From assembly GCF_020026305.1 (NCBI RefSeq), contig NZ_CP075691.1, positions 930,001 through 994,000 on the forward strand: 64,000 nt of DNA, written 5' to 3'. Below the pieces are notes generated by a model that did no database searches, was not told where the DNA came from, and was given only the letters and a program-made list of their open reading frames with translations. Positions 7,037-14,819 of the stretch are shown here, piece after piece. Source of the stretch: Streptomyces sp. 135. Its GTDB lineage: Bacteria; Actinomycetota; Actinomycetes; Streptomycetales; Streptomycetaceae. The translations under genes were made by a program, and so were the position numbers. The first letter of the stretch is position 1. The number at the start of each line of letters is the position of its first letter.

Positions 7037-7588
7037 GGCTACGCGCGTGAGGGCGGTGGAGTGGGCTTTGGCCGGTGTCCTGTTCGGGTTGGGGTCGGGC
7101 ATGGTCAGGGGGCCGTACGCTGGCCCGGCAACTCGGGCAGGCTTTGATCCTGCCCGGAATTTGAACGAGTGGCCCCCTGGCTTTGCCCGACGCGGGCCCC
7201 GGCCCGAACAGGTGGGTAAAGCCCACGGAGCCGACCGGCCCACCCACGAGCTACGCACCAGCCAACACCCTGCTGCTGCCTCGTCGTCGGCCTGGCGCTC
7301 GCTGTGCGGGAACGTCCAGGTTTCCTCGCGCTTCTGGTCATCCGCTGCGCTGTCTTTGCGCGGCCTGGTCGCTGGCCGGCTCGCGGTGGCGGAGCCGAGA
7401 GCGGGCCGGGTGGGCGGCCGTGCCGCGCGCGACCCGCGCCAGCGGGTCGCCTTGAAGACGTAAAGAAAGTTTGGACGCATCCCGCTTCGGCGGTATGCCC
7501 TGGCTGTCGGTTGAGCGTTCGGCTGGGCTGCTGGCCTGGCGCGATGGCCTGTGGGGTGTGGGTCCTGTTCCGGCTGGCGGTGGTGGTT
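7037..7588. other. AICE left-end stretch without a supported gene
   Basis: Open frames here on both strands have Arg/Pro/Ala-rich translations typical of shadow reading, and no RBS-backed start is seen. The segment holds inverted GC-rich runs such as GGGGGCCGTACGCTGGCCCG near 7109. In this element group the cis-acting transfer site is often near the end away from int, so it is a possible place for it (inference). Confidence 0.4.
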
Positions 7589-7819
7589 CTACTCGGCTCG
7601 GGTGACCTTGGCGTGGTCGGTGAAGACGCGTCTGAAGAGGTCGTGGCCGGTGCGTCCGGTGTGGCGGAGTGCCCAGTCCTGTGCAGCTTCCTGCTCGGCA
7701 TGGGGTCCGGATTCGGCTCCGCAGTTGGCAGTGGCACAGAACGTCTCGTAGGTGATGCCGCCTTCGGGTGCGTGGCGGATGGTGTGGGTGACGTGCCGGT
7801 AGACGGCGCGGGGGCTCAC
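7589..7819 (-). CDS. Small AICE protein, DUF7848-like
   Basis: A 76-aa protein from a GTG start at 7819 that overlaps the previous stop by 4 nt (GTGA). It contains a Cys pair (FCATANC) followed by G-A-E-S-G-P and the sequence DWALRHTGRTGHDLFRR. This is a frequent small protein of Streptomyces integrative elements and phage-like islands, now grouped as DUF7848-like. Its function is unknown; the Cys/His residues could bind zinc. It is transcribed away from the GntR repressor at 8170, together with the gene at 7816-8040. Confidence 0.7.
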   Translation of the reverse strand: MSPRAVYRHVTHTIRHAPEGGITYETFCATANCGAESGPHAEQEAAQDWALRHTGRTGHDLFRRVFTDHAKVTRAE

Positions 7820-8040
7820 TGGTGGCCCTCCGGGTGGCGTCGCATGTAGACGTTGCAGTCGCTGACGGTGGTCATGTCACCGACCTCGCGGGCCCGGTCG
7901 CGTACGTTGGCCAACTCCGCGCACCCCGCACAGCCCTCGACGGGTACCGGCTCCGAGTCCAGGCGCAAGGGGAGTTCAACTGGCGGGGTCGAGTACCTGG
8001 TCGGCTCCGTCACTGCACATCGCCACCTCTCGAACGTCAC
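7816..8040 (-). CDS. Small AICE hypothetical protein with C-x-x-C
   Basis: 74 aa from a GTG at 8040, with AGAGGTC about 8 nt upstream; a later GTG at 8013 is possible. It has VPVEGCAGCAELANVRDRAREVG and ends NVYMRRHPEGH, a pattern common in AICE-encoded small proteins of unknown function. It forms a two-gene minus-strand unit with the DUF7848-like gene, divergent from the GntR gene, so the operator at 8114-8129 may control both directions. Confidence 0.65.
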   Translation of the reverse strand: MTFERWRCAVTEPTRYSTPPVELPLRLDSEPVPVEGCAGCAELANVRDRAREVGDMTTVSDCNVYMRRHPEGHQ

Positions 8041-8113
8041 ATGGCCGACCTCTTGACAGGTCGGTGCTCTAGTTCAGTATTCGAGTGGCCGAAGCACTCC
8101 CGCTACGGTTCGT

Positions 8114-8129
8114 AGTGCACTAGTGTGCT
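8114..8129. promoter_or_regulatory. Near-palindromic operator candidate for the GntR repressor
   Basis: AGTGCACTAGTGTGCT matches its own reverse complement at 14 of 16 positions around CACTAGTG. It lies between divergent genes (8040 minus, 8170 plus), 40 bp upstream of the GntR start. Autoregulation as by KorSA in pSAM2 is inferred. Confidence 0.5.
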
Positions 8130-8169
8130 CCCACTGACGCCACGTCAACTCAACGGAGGGGCACGCCTT

Positions 8170-8892
8170 ATGCCCAGTCCCAAGACGTTCACGAAGATCG
8201 CGGATCACTTCCGGGAGCGCATCCTGTCGGGAGAGCTTGAGCCCGGCGCCAAGCTGCCGACGAATCGGGAGATTGCCGGTCAGTGGCAGGCCGCGGCCGC
8301 CACCGTCTCCCGAGCCTTGCAGGCTCTCCAGGTGGAGAACTTCATCCGCACCACCCCCAGGGGTACCTACGTCGCCGATGACCCGCGCTGGACGCTGTCG
8401 GCGCGGGACCGGCTGGCCCGGGTCCAGCGGGTGAAGTCGTTCCTGGCCGCGGGCGAGACGAGCCGGGTGACGGCGGCCGAGCCGATCGTCCCGCCGCTGT
8501 ATGTGGCGGAGATCTTCGATCTGGAGGCCGGGGACCAGGTGGTGCGGCGCGAGTGGCTGGCCGGACGGGGCAAGACCCGGACCGTGTTCGCCGTGACCTG
8601 GTACCCGGCCCCGTTCGCCGCCTTCGTGCCGGACCTGCTGAACACCGCCCCGGGCCGCAATCACGGACTGTCCGCCCGGGTTCTGGAAGCCACCGGGCGC
8701 ACGATCACCCACGCCCGCGACGACATGCACGCCCGCCCCGCCGATGCCCGAGAGGCGAGCGCACTGGGGCTGCCGGTCGGCTCCCCGATCCTGGCCGGCG
8801 CCCACCGATGGTCGGACGCGGAAGGGATCATCGAGTACGGGGAATGGTGCCTGCCGCCCCGGTTCACCATCGGCTACGAGTACGAACCCTGA
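8170..8892 (+). CDS. GntR/HutC-family transcriptional regulator (KorSA-like)
   Basis: 240 aa from an ATG at 8170 with GGAGGGG 8-9 nt upstream. Residues 1-70 are the GntR winged helix: FTKIADHFRERILSGELEPG, then LPTNREIAGQW and the recognition-helix region TVSRALQALQ, ending in the wing TTPRGTYVAD. Residues 85-240 form a UTRA-like effector domain (VVRREWLAGRG, ARPADAREASALGLPVGSP, IEYGEWCLPPRF). In pSAM2 the homologous KorSA represses replication, transfer and excision genes, and the same role is likely here. It faces the second regulator (8963-9838) convergently across a shared terminator. Confidence 0.85.
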   Translation: MPSPKTFTKIADHFRERILSGELEPGAKLPTNREIAGQWQAAAATVSRALQALQVENFIRTTPRGTYVADDPRWTLSARDRLARVQRVKSFLAAGETSRVTAAEPIVPPLYVAEIFDLEAGDQVVRREWLAGRGKTRTVFAVTWYPAPFAAFVPDLLNTAPGRNHGLSARVLEATGRTITHARDDMHARPADAREASALGLPVGSPILAGAHRWSDAEGIIEYGEWCLPPRFTIGYEYEP

Positions 8893-8906
8893 CCGATCCA
8901 CACGAC

Positions 8907-8943
8907 GCGTCCCCGAAAGCCAGCCTGCGGCCTTCGGGGACGC
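8907..8943. terminator. Bidirectional terminator between convergent regulators
   Basis: An 11-bp perfect stem, GCGTCCCCGAA (8907-8917) with its complement at 8933-8943. It lies between the stops of the two GntR-type genes. Confidence 0.7.
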
Positions 8944-8962
8944 TGCCGTTCACGTACCCGCC

Positions 8963-9838
8963 TCAGTCCGCGTCGCGGCCTTCGAGGCGTTCGACGCGCT
9001 CCTCCAGCTCCTCGATCCGCTCCAGGGCTCGTTCCAGCTTGTAGGCGAGATCCGCTACTCCGGCCACCGCCGGGAACTCGTTCGGCGGGGCGGTCGACGG
9101 TTCGTCCGGCTCGTGCACCGGCTGCACCGCGACCGGTACCTCTGTGCCGAACTCGCCCCCCACGACGACATACGCCATCGAGCCGTTGCGCTGGTGGGCC
9201 TTCTTCATCCTGCCCTCCAGGGCGAGGAAGGTCAGCGCCTGGTCGGCGGATTCCGGGTCGCCGCCGATCGTGTCGACCACCTCGTCCACGGTGACCGTGG
9301 CGCCCCTGGCCAGTGATCCGTCCCTGATCTTGCGGACCAGGCGGCCGTGGGTGAGCTGGGTGGCGAAGCCGTGGTCGTCCCAGTCGCGTACGTAGACCTC
9401 GTCGCCGGGCAACTCGCCGGGGTAACGCAGGAGGAAGTTGCCGGCCAGCAGGGCGATGGCATTGGTGACCACGTTCAGCGGCACCGCATAGTGCTCCGCC
9501 AGGACCTCGCGGGCCGGGAGCCGGGCGCCGGGCGCCAGGGTGCCGGAGTAGATCTGCTGTGTGAGATCGCCAGCGACCTTCTCGAAGGCGTCCTCGAAGT
9601 CGGCCGAGCGCGTGACGAATGTGCCACGCCCCTGGCGGGCGATGACCCAGCCCTCGTTCCTGAGCAGCCGGATCGCCTTCTGCACGGTCAGGCTCGATGC
9701 CTTGTAGGTCTGCATGAGCTGGCTCTGCGTCGGCAGAAGCTGGCCGGGCCGCAGTTCGCCGTCCCGGATCTGCTGCCGCAGGTCGTCCGCGATGCGTTCG
9801 AACGTCAAGCGCGCTTCGTCAGCAGCAGCCATGTCCAT
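8963..9838 (-). CDS. GntR-type regulator with repeated winged-helix units and coiled-coil tail
   Basis: A 291-aa protein; an ATG at 9832 is an alternative start. Residues 10-75 are a canonical GntR domain (FERIADDLRQQIRDGELRPG, LLPTQSQLMQTYKASSLTVQ, RQGRGTFV). A second, similar unit follows at about 85-150 (FEKVAGDLTQQIYSGTLAPG, LPAREVLAEHYAVPLNVV, ending EVYVRD). A third, weaker one is at 155-225 (LVRKIRDGSLARG, VTVDEVVDTIGG). The last 40 residues are a strongly charged heptad coiled coil (LERALERIEELEERVERLEG). Most GntR proteins have one DNA-binding unit plus an effector domain; here the units appear to be reused. Four GGATGGA repeats between this gene and the plus-strand operon at 10058 are plausible operator half-sites. 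Confidence 0.75.
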   Translation of the reverse strand: MDMAAADEARLTFERIADDLRQQIRDGELRPGQLLPTQSQLMQTYKASSLTVQKAIRLLRNEGWVIARQGRGTFVTRSADFEDAFEKVAGDLTQQIYSGTLAPGARLPAREVLAEHYAVPLNVVTNAIALLAGNFLLRYPGELPGDEVYVRDWDDHGFATQLTHGRLVRKIRDGSLARGATVTVDEVVDTIGGDPESADQALTFLALEGRMKKAHQRNGSMAYVVVGGEFGTEVPVAVQPVHEPDEPSTAPPNEFPAVAGVADLAYKLERALERIEELEERVERLEGRDAD

Positions 9839-9935
9839 CCCTGGTCCCAGTCCGATTCCACCCGCCGCGGGCCGCCCGTGGCCTGTCGTGTTTCACCAGC
9901 TCAGCGGCCTCACGGGGTCAGAGTAGCCGCCTGAT

Positions 9936-9988
9936 GGATGGACCACGCGAGAACGGATGGAACTCAATAGGGATGGACTTCGGATGGA
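9936..9988. promoter_or_regulatory. Four direct GGATGGA repeats (operator or iteron candidate)
   Basis: GGATGGA occurs at 9936, 9955, 9971 and 9982 in the 220-bp region between the divergent regulator (start 9838) and the conjugation operon (start 10058). Direct repeats of this density in a divergent promoter region suggest multi-site regulator binding. Confidence 0.5.
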
Positions 9989-10057
9989 ATGAATGTATGG
10001 TTGCGGCACGCGATCACCCACACGGGTGTCTCGCACCTCTCTACCTGGAGGTTTGCC

Positions 10058-10393
10058 GTGAAGACCATGCCCATCGACCAGTCCCAGGCCCTGGTGATCC
10101 TGGCCTCCGAGCCCCGGCCCCGATTCAAGGACCGTGACGGCAGGGAGCCTGCGATCGACCGCACGACCGGCGCCCACCTGCACCAGGTGGACGTGATGTT
10201 CGCGTTCAACGGCCGCGCCGAAGTGATCACCGTGAACGTGCCCGAGCCCGGCCTCGGCAAGGGCCTCAAGGTCGGCATGCCCGTCGCCTTCACCGGCCTG
10301 GTCGCCTCGGCCTGGGAGAACGAGATCAACGGCAAGGACCAGCACGGCATCTCCGTGCGCGGCGACGCCGTTACCGCCAAGGTGGGCGCCTGA
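10058..10393 (+). CDS. SCO3933-family AICE protein
   Basis: 111 aa from a GTG at 10058, with TGGAGG upstream. The pattern is that of the small beta-rich AICE protein annotated as SCO3933-family regulatory protein: IDQSQALVILA, then DREPA-type linker, HQVDVMFAFNG, VNVPEPGLGKGLKVG, FTGLVASAWENEINGK and HGISVRGDAV. Its molecular role is not established. It heads the transfer operon, and its stop overlaps the next ATG (TGATG). Upstream GGATGGA repeats probably control it. Confidence 0.75.
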   Translation: MKTMPIDQSQALVILASEPRPRFKDRDGREPAIDRTTGAHLHQVDVMFAFNGRAEVITVNVPEPGLGKGLKVGMPVAFTGLVASAWENEINGKDQHGISVRGDAVTAKVGA

Positions 10394-10812
10394 TGACCGG
10401 GAACTCCCTCGGGCTCGCGCTCCTGGCCGTGGTCGGCCTCGGCGTGCTGGGGCTGCTGGGCTGGGCCGGGTACTGCTTCACCCGCTGGTACCAGGCCGAC
10501 GCCGAGACCCGGATCAGTCTGCGGCAGGCGCGGCGGCTGCGGTGGAGCTGGAAGCGATTCGCCCCCATGCTCGGCCTGGCAGTCAAGGACGCCACCCCCA
10601 CCGTGCTCCAGCAATACGGGCCGCAGGAACAACCGACCAAGTCGCGCGTCCTGGTGCCGCGCCTGCACACCCGCGCCGACGCCTTCGGTGTCACCGTCAC
10701 AGCCGATGCCCTGCCGCAGGTGGGGCTCAGCGCCTGGCAGGACGCCAGCGAGGGCCTGTGCGACGCCTGGGGTATGCGCCGCATCCGGATCAGCCAGCCC
10801 AAGCCGGAGTGA
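10393..10812 (+). CDS. Small membrane protein of the AICE transfer operon
   Basis: 139 aa. One N-terminal transmembrane helix (LALLAVVGLGVLGLLGWAGY, residues 7-26) is followed by a basic cytoplasmic part (RQARRLRWSWKRFA) and a mixed alpha/beta C-terminal domain (TRADAFGVTVTADALPQVG, RRIRISQ). In AICEs a protein of this type directly precedes the FtsK-like translocase and may act as its membrane anchor, because the translocase itself lacks membrane helices. Its stop overlaps the GTG of the translocase by 4 nt. Confidence 0.65.
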   Translation: MTGNSLGLALLAVVGLGVLGLLGWAGYCFTRWYQADAETRISLRQARRLRWSWKRFAPMLGLAVKDATPTVLQQYGPQEQPTKSRVLVPRLHTRADAFGVTVTADALPQVGLSAWQDASEGLCDAWGMRRIRISQPKPE

Positions 10813-11720
10813 TCGTCGCGCGCGGCTTCCGGCGTGAGCCACTGGAGGCGGTGATCCGCTCACCGTTGCTCGGTCCGGACGGCTCCCCGGCCTGCCGGCC
10901 GGGTCAGTTCGTCTCCACCGATGACGTGCTGCTCGGCTGGGACGAGGATGGCACCCCTGTTGTGCTCAACCTCGCCTACTCCGCGCACGCCCTCGTCGCT
11001 GGCCTCACCCGCTCCGGCAAATCGATCACCGTCAACACCCTGCTCGCCTACGCCTCCCTCATGCGGGACGTGCGTCTGATCGTGATCGACCCCAACCTCG
11101 GTGCGGTCGCGCCCTGGTGGCGTACCGCCTACAAGGTCTCCGACGCCATCCACCCCGACGAGCCGACCGAGATCCTGCGCTGGGTGCGCGAGGAGATGCA
11201 GCGCCGGGAAAGGCTGTTCTGGTCCAGCCGCACCGACCGCATCACCGAGTTCAGCCCCGAACTACCGCTGCTGCTCGTGGTGATCGACGAGGTGGCGAAC
11301 TACACCCGGCACCCGGACCGCAAGGCCCGCGAACGCTTCGAGGCCGAGCTGCTGGCCATCGCCAGCCAGGGCGCCAAGTTCGGCATCCGGCTGTGGCTGC
11401 TCACCCAGAAGCCCTCCGCCGACGTGCTCACCACCGCCGTACGAACCAACCTGTCCGCCCGGATCTGCCACCGCGTCGACACCGTCGAGGACTTCCTGCA
11501 CCTCTTCCCCGACGGCCGGGACCTGGACATCACCGCCGCCGACCGCACCATGCCCCAAGGCGTGTCCATCGCCTCCGTCGGCGACATGCGCACCCCCGTC
11601 CGGCTGCGCTCGGTCTACCTGCCCACCGAAGCCTGCTGGCAGATCAACGACCTGATGTGTGCGGAAGGGCTCAAGGTCCGCGACCTGCCCGACCGCGTCG
11701 ACCTGAACAAGGCCGCGTGA
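10809..11720 (+). CDS. FtsK/SpoIIIE-type conjugal DNA translocase (TraSA-like)
   Basis: 303 aa from a GTG at 10809 overlapping the preceding stop (GTGA). Walker A is GLTRSGKS at about residues 64-71, Walker B is LLLVVIDEVA at about 154-163, and FGIRLWLLTQKPSADVL matches the FtsK motor region after Walker B. The length matches TraSA-type Tra proteins, which are short compared with chromosomal FtsK and lack the N-terminal membrane region. Family knowledge: Tra forms a hexameric pore and moves double-stranded element DNA between mycelial cells. All nucleotide-binding residues look intact. Confidence 0.9.
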   Translation: MIVARGFRREPLEAVIRSPLLGPDGSPACRPGQFVSTDDVLLGWDEDGTPVVLNLAYSAHALVAGLTRSGKSITVNTLLAYASLMRDVRLIVIDPNLGAVAPWWRTAYKVSDAIHPDEPTEILRWVREEMQRRERLFWSSRTDRITEFSPELPLLLVVIDEVANYTRHPDRKARERFEAELLAIASQGAKFGIRLWLLTQKPSADVLTTAVRTNLSARICHRVDTVEDFLHLFPDGRDLDITAADRTMPQGVSIASVGDMRTPVRLRSVYLPTEACWQINDLMCAEGLKVRDLPDRVDLNKAA

Positions 11721-11751
11721 CCGCCGCCTCCTGGTCCCGCTTCACAGTGAT

Positions 11752-11796
11752 CCCCGGCAAGGGCGTGTAGTCGCCAAACCCTCGCCCTTGCCGGGG
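11752..11796. terminator. 14-bp inverted repeat between tra and rep
   Basis: CCCCGGCAAGGGCG at 11752-11765 pairs perfectly with 11783-11796 across a 17-nt loop. There is no T-tract. It may terminate the transfer operon, or could be part of the replication origin directly upstream of the rolling-circle Rep gene. Confidence 0.55.
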
Positions 11797-11858
11797 CCTC
11801 CCTCCCTTACCCGTCCACGGCACACGTGTGTGCCGCAGTGCAGAGAGGTCCCGCCAGG

Positions 11859-13205
11859 ATGCCATCGCACACCCCGACCACCACAATCCCCTGCCCCGAA
11901 CCCGCCACGGCCGCACTGCCCACGTTCACCGGGTACCGGCACCTGCTCGGCCTGATAAGGCAGTTGTCCTCCCTTGGCGGCTGCGCCCAGCCGATCCGGC
12001 TCGAAGGCCAGCGCACCGAAATCGACGCCTTCACCGGCGAGATCCTGCGCGAACTGAAGTCCAAGGAACTGCCCGCCGGACACCTCCTGGTCCGCTGCGG
12101 CAACCGCCGCACCACCCGCTGCCCCTCCTGCGCCGAGCTCTACCGCCAGGACACCTACCACCTCATCGCCGCCGGCCTGCGCGGCGGCAAGAACATCCCT
12201 GACCAGGTCGCCACCCACCCCCGCGTCTTCGCCACCCTCACGGCGCCCTCGTACGGGCCGGTCCACGGGCGACGCACCAGCGGCTCCGCCCGCTGCCGCT
12301 GCGGACGCACCCACACCAAAGGCGACCCACTGCTCGGCGCACCGCTCGATCCCGAGCGGTACGACTACCCCGGCGCCGTGCTGTGGAACGCCCACGCCCC
12401 CGCCCTGTGGGCCCGCTTCATGCTCCACCTGCGCCGCACCATCGCCGCCGCAACCGACGTCCCGCAGCGCCTGCTCTCCAAGTCTGTCCGCGTCTCGTAC
12501 GCCAAGGTCGCCGAGTACCAGCAGCGCGGAATGATCCACTTCCACGCCGTCATCCGCCTCGACGGCCCCGCAGGCCCCTACACCCCGCCACCCGCATGGG
12601 CCACACCCGAACTCCTCGCCGACGCCATCCGGACCGCGGCCACCCGCGCCCACATCGACGGGCCCGAGATCAACAGCCGCTCCCACTCCTTCGCCTTCGG
12701 CGAGCAGATCGACACCAGGATCATCCGGTCCTCCGCCTTCCAGGGCGGGACCACGATCACCGAGGGCAAGGTCGCCGGATACGTCGCCAAGTACGCCACC
12801 AAGGGTACCGAAGCCGCCACCGGCACCCTTGACCACCGGCTGAAGAGGATCACGGACCTCTGGTTCGAGTCGGTACCCGAGCACGCCGCCCGCATGATTC
12901 GTACCGCCTGGGCCCTCGGCAGCCGCGAAGACCTCAAGCACCTGAACCTGCGCAAGTGGGCCCACATGCTCGGCTTCCGCGGCCACTTCTCCACCAAGAC
13001 CCGCGCCTACTCCACCACCCTCGGCGCCCTCCGGGCCGCCCGCGCTGCATGGCACCGCCGCCACACCCCTCCGCCCTCCCCGACCACCCTCGTCATCGCC
13101 CACTGGGCCCACGACGGCACCGGCCTCACCCCCGACCTCGAACGCTTCGCCGCACTCATCCACGGCGGCCCGACCCGCAAGCAGGAGGCGACAGCCGGTG
13201 CGTGA
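11859..13205 (+). CDS. Rolling-circle replication initiator (RepSA-like)
   Basis: 448 aa from an ATG at 11859. A zinc-like Cys cluster is present (RCGNRRTTRCPSCAELYRQD, then ARCRCGRTH). The HUH motif is MIHFHAVIRLDG and the catalytic Tyr region is VAGYVAKYATKGTE, the classical motif order of rolling-circle Rep proteins. Family knowledge: pSAM2 RepSA nicks the double-strand origin and replicates the excised circle before transfer. It shares 8 nt with the xis gene downstream. The C-terminal 60 residues are Pro/His-rich and less conserved. Confidence 0.88.
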   Translation: MPSHTPTTTIPCPEPATAALPTFTGYRHLLGLIRQLSSLGGCAQPIRLEGQRTEIDAFTGEILRELKSKELPAGHLLVRCGNRRTTRCPSCAELYRQDTYHLIAAGLRGGKNIPDQVATHPRVFATLTAPSYGPVHGRRTSGSARCRCGRTHTKGDPLLGAPLDPERYDYPGAVLWNAHAPALWARFMLHLRRTIAAATDVPQRLLSKSVRVSYAKVAEYQQRGMIHFHAVIRLDGPAGPYTPPPAWATPELLADAIRTAATRAHIDGPEINSRSHSFAFGEQIDTRIIRSSAFQGGTTITEGKVAGYVAKYATKGTEAATGTLDHRLKRITDLWFESVPEHAARMIRTAWALGSREDLKHLNLRKWAHMLGFRGHFSTKTRAYSTTLGALRAARAAWHRRHTPPPSPTTLVIAHWAHDGTGLTPDLERFAALIHGGPTRKQEATAGA

Positions 13206-13383
13206 CGACGAACTCCTCTCCGTCCCAGAGACAATGGCCCGCCTCAAGATCGGCCGCTCCGCCCTCTACGACCTCCTGCGCACCCGCCGCCTCGCCTCGC
13301 TGACCATCGGCCGCGCCCGCCGCATCCCCGCCCACGCCCTCGCTGACTACGTCCAGCGCCACCTGGAAGAAGCCGCCCGATGA
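13198..13383 (+). CDS. xis: Excisionase (Xis), MerR/DNA-binding-17 type
   Basis: 61 aa from a GTG at 13198, inside the end of rep. The helix-turn-helix pattern is that of small excisionases: LLSVPETMARLKIGRSALYD, then LLRTRRLASLTIGRARRIP and HALADYVQRHL. Together with Int it drives excision by bending DNA at the att arms. It overlaps int by 4 nt (ATGA), so the two are translationally coupled, as in other AICEs. Confidence 0.88.
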   Translation: MRDDELLSVPETMARLKIGRSALYDLLRTRRLASLTIGRARRIPAHALADYVQRHLEEAAR

Positions 13384-14648
13384 CCGCCCCCACGCGCAAG
13401 AAAGCCCGTGCCAACGGCGAAGGCACCATCTACCAGCGCAAGGACGGCCGCTGGGAAGCCGCCGGCTACGTCCTCGCCGCCAACGGCACCCGCAAACGCG
13501 TCCGCGTCTACGGCACCACCCGAAGAGAAGCCGCCGACAAACTCGCCGAGAAGATCGCCGACAGCAACCGCGGCCTCCCCGTCGCCACCGCCGACAGCAC
13601 CGTCGGCGACTACCTCACCTACTGGCTCGACAGTGTCGCCGTCCACAGGCTTCGGGAGAACACCCACACCCGCTACGCCGCCTGCGTCCGCCTCCACCTC
13701 ATCCCCGGACTCGGCACCAAGAAGATCGCCCGCCTCACCGCCAAAGACGTCCGCACCTTCCTCGACCGCCTCCGCACCACCTGCCAGTGCTGCGCCCAGG
13801 GACTCGACGCTGTGCGGAAGAGGTGCTGCGCGGTCGGCGAGTGCTGCCAGAAGCGGTTGTCCGCTTTGACCGTGACCTACGTGCACTCGGTGCTCAAATC
13901 GGCGCTGGAACACGCCGTCCGCGAAGACGAACTGCCCCGGAACGTCGCGCGCAACGTCAAGACGACCACGCACCAGTCCAGGCGCTTCCGTCCGCTCACC
14001 GCAGCCGAGGCCCGCCAGTTCCTCGACGCGGCCCGCGCCGACCGGCTCCACGCGCTGTACGAACTCGCCCTGCGCACCGGACTCCGCAAGGGCGAACTCC
14101 TCGGCCTCCGCTGGGAGGACCTCGACCTCACCACCGGAACGGCCAGCATCCGACACTCACTCCAGCGCACCCGCACGGGTGGCCTCACGCATCTACCCAC
14201 CAAGACCCGGGCATCCGAACGCTGCATCGCACTCCCCACCGAATGCCTCCGTTCCCTCAAAGAACACAAGGAACGACAGGACAAGGAGCGCGAGAACGTA
14301 GGACCGGACTGGAGCGACACCGGCCTCGTCTTCACCACGCCCACTGGGCGGCCTCTCGACCCCGCCAATCTCACCCGCCGCTTCCGCAGCTTCCTCGACC
14401 GGGCCGAACTCCGCCGCATCCGCTTCCACGACCTCCGCCACTCGACCGCGACCCTGCTCCTGGAACAAGGCGTCGACCTCATCGTGATCAAGGAACTCCT
14501 CGGCCACGCCCACATCGGCGTCACCGCCGGCGTCTACGCCCACGTGCGACTCCGCCTCCAGCGCCAGGCCATCGACACCCTCAACGACGCCCTCAGCCCG
14601 ACCGACGATGACACCGACGACCCACCTGGCCCTGCTGCCGTCCGCTGA
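13380..14648 (+). CDS. int: Tyrosine site-specific integrase
   Basis: 422 aa. The N-terminal AP2-like arm-binding segment begins ANGEGTIYQRKDGRWEA. The core-binding domain includes a Cys-rich insertion (TCQCCAQG ... KRCCAVGECCQKR, about residues 138-160), and the catalytic domain follows. Catalytic residues are visible: Arg239 in TGLRKGELLG, H350-D-L-R353-H354, the LGHAHIGVT helix and nucleophile Tyr386 in VYAHV. All are intact. The stop lies 2 bp before attR, the usual position. The 3' end is closely similar to the pseudogene at 5604-5822. Confidence 0.93.
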   Translation: MTAPTRKKARANGEGTIYQRKDGRWEAAGYVLAANGTRKRVRVYGTTRREAADKLAEKIADSNRGLPVATADSTVGDYLTYWLDSVAVHRLRENTHTRYAACVRLHLIPGLGTKKIARLTAKDVRTFLDRLRTTCQCCAQGLDAVRKRCCAVGECCQKRLSALTVTYVHSVLKSALEHAVREDELPRNVARNVKTTTHQSRRFRPLTAAEARQFLDAARADRLHALYELALRTGLRKGELLGLRWEDLDLTTGTASIRHSLQRTRTGGLTHLPTKTRASERCIALPTECLRSLKEHKERQDKERENVGPDWSDTGLVFTTPTGRPLDPANLTRRFRSFLDRAELRRIRFHDLRHSTATLLLEQGVDLIVIKELLGHAHIGVTAGVYAHVRLRLQRQAIDTLNDALSPTDDDTDDPPGPAAVR

Positions 14649-14649
14649 C

Positions 14650-14674
14650 GTTGCCGTCACCGTTGCCGTCAGAC
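14650..14674. other. Right attachment site (attR) of the AICE
   Basis: GTTGCCGTC, AC, CGTTGCCGTCAGAC, directly after the int stop. It is identical to attL apart from the two central bases. Confidence 0.7.
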
Positions 14675-14680
14675 ACCCAA

Positions 14681-14715
14681 GAAGCCCCGCCGGAATCAAA
14701 ATCCGGCGGGGCTTC
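14681..14715 (+). terminator. Terminator downstream of int
   Basis: A 14-bp perfect stem, GAAGCCCCGCCGGA (14681-14694) with 14702-14715. It lies outside the att repeat and so belongs to the chromosomal flank unless the true crossover is further right. Confidence 0.75.
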
Positions 14716-14819
14716 CAGAATTTTCGCTGATCTCAGGATGAGTTCTAATCCAGGAAATCAAGAGCACGAGGTTCCGAGCGATCAAGACTGCAAGCGCCGA
14801 AGGTCACTCGCACCCGTGA

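Larger units (their letters stand above)
7012..14674 (+). mobile_element. AICE (pSAM2-type integrative conjugative element), 7.66 kb
   Basis: The element is bounded by near-identical 25-bp repeats (23/25 identical) at 7012-7036 and 14650-14674. Gene content is the standard AICE set in order: two small minus-strand proteins, a GntR repressor, a second GntR-like regulator, an SCO3933-type protein, a small membrane protein, an FtsK-like DNA translocase, a rolling-circle Rep, Xis and a tyrosine integrase whose stop lies at the right att. All key motifs are intact, so it may be mobile. It lies between the immunity gene of the live rhs (14820) and the orphan EndoU tip (6945). No tRNA is visible at either end, which is unusual for the group. 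Confidence 0.85.

Noticed and set aside
7031..7480. Minus-strand frame in the AICE left end
   Set aside because: Arg/Pro/Ala-rich shadow sequence, no RBS and competing frames of similar quality; treated as non-coding.
10542..11720. Longer FtsK-like protein beginning at 10542
   Set aside because: The extra N-terminal part is the shadow of the small membrane protein; a GTG with 4-nt overlap at 10809 is the better start.
14641..14720. tRNA gene at the AICE right end
   Set aside because: No cloverleaf arms or T-loop consensus are seen; the structure present is a simple terminator.
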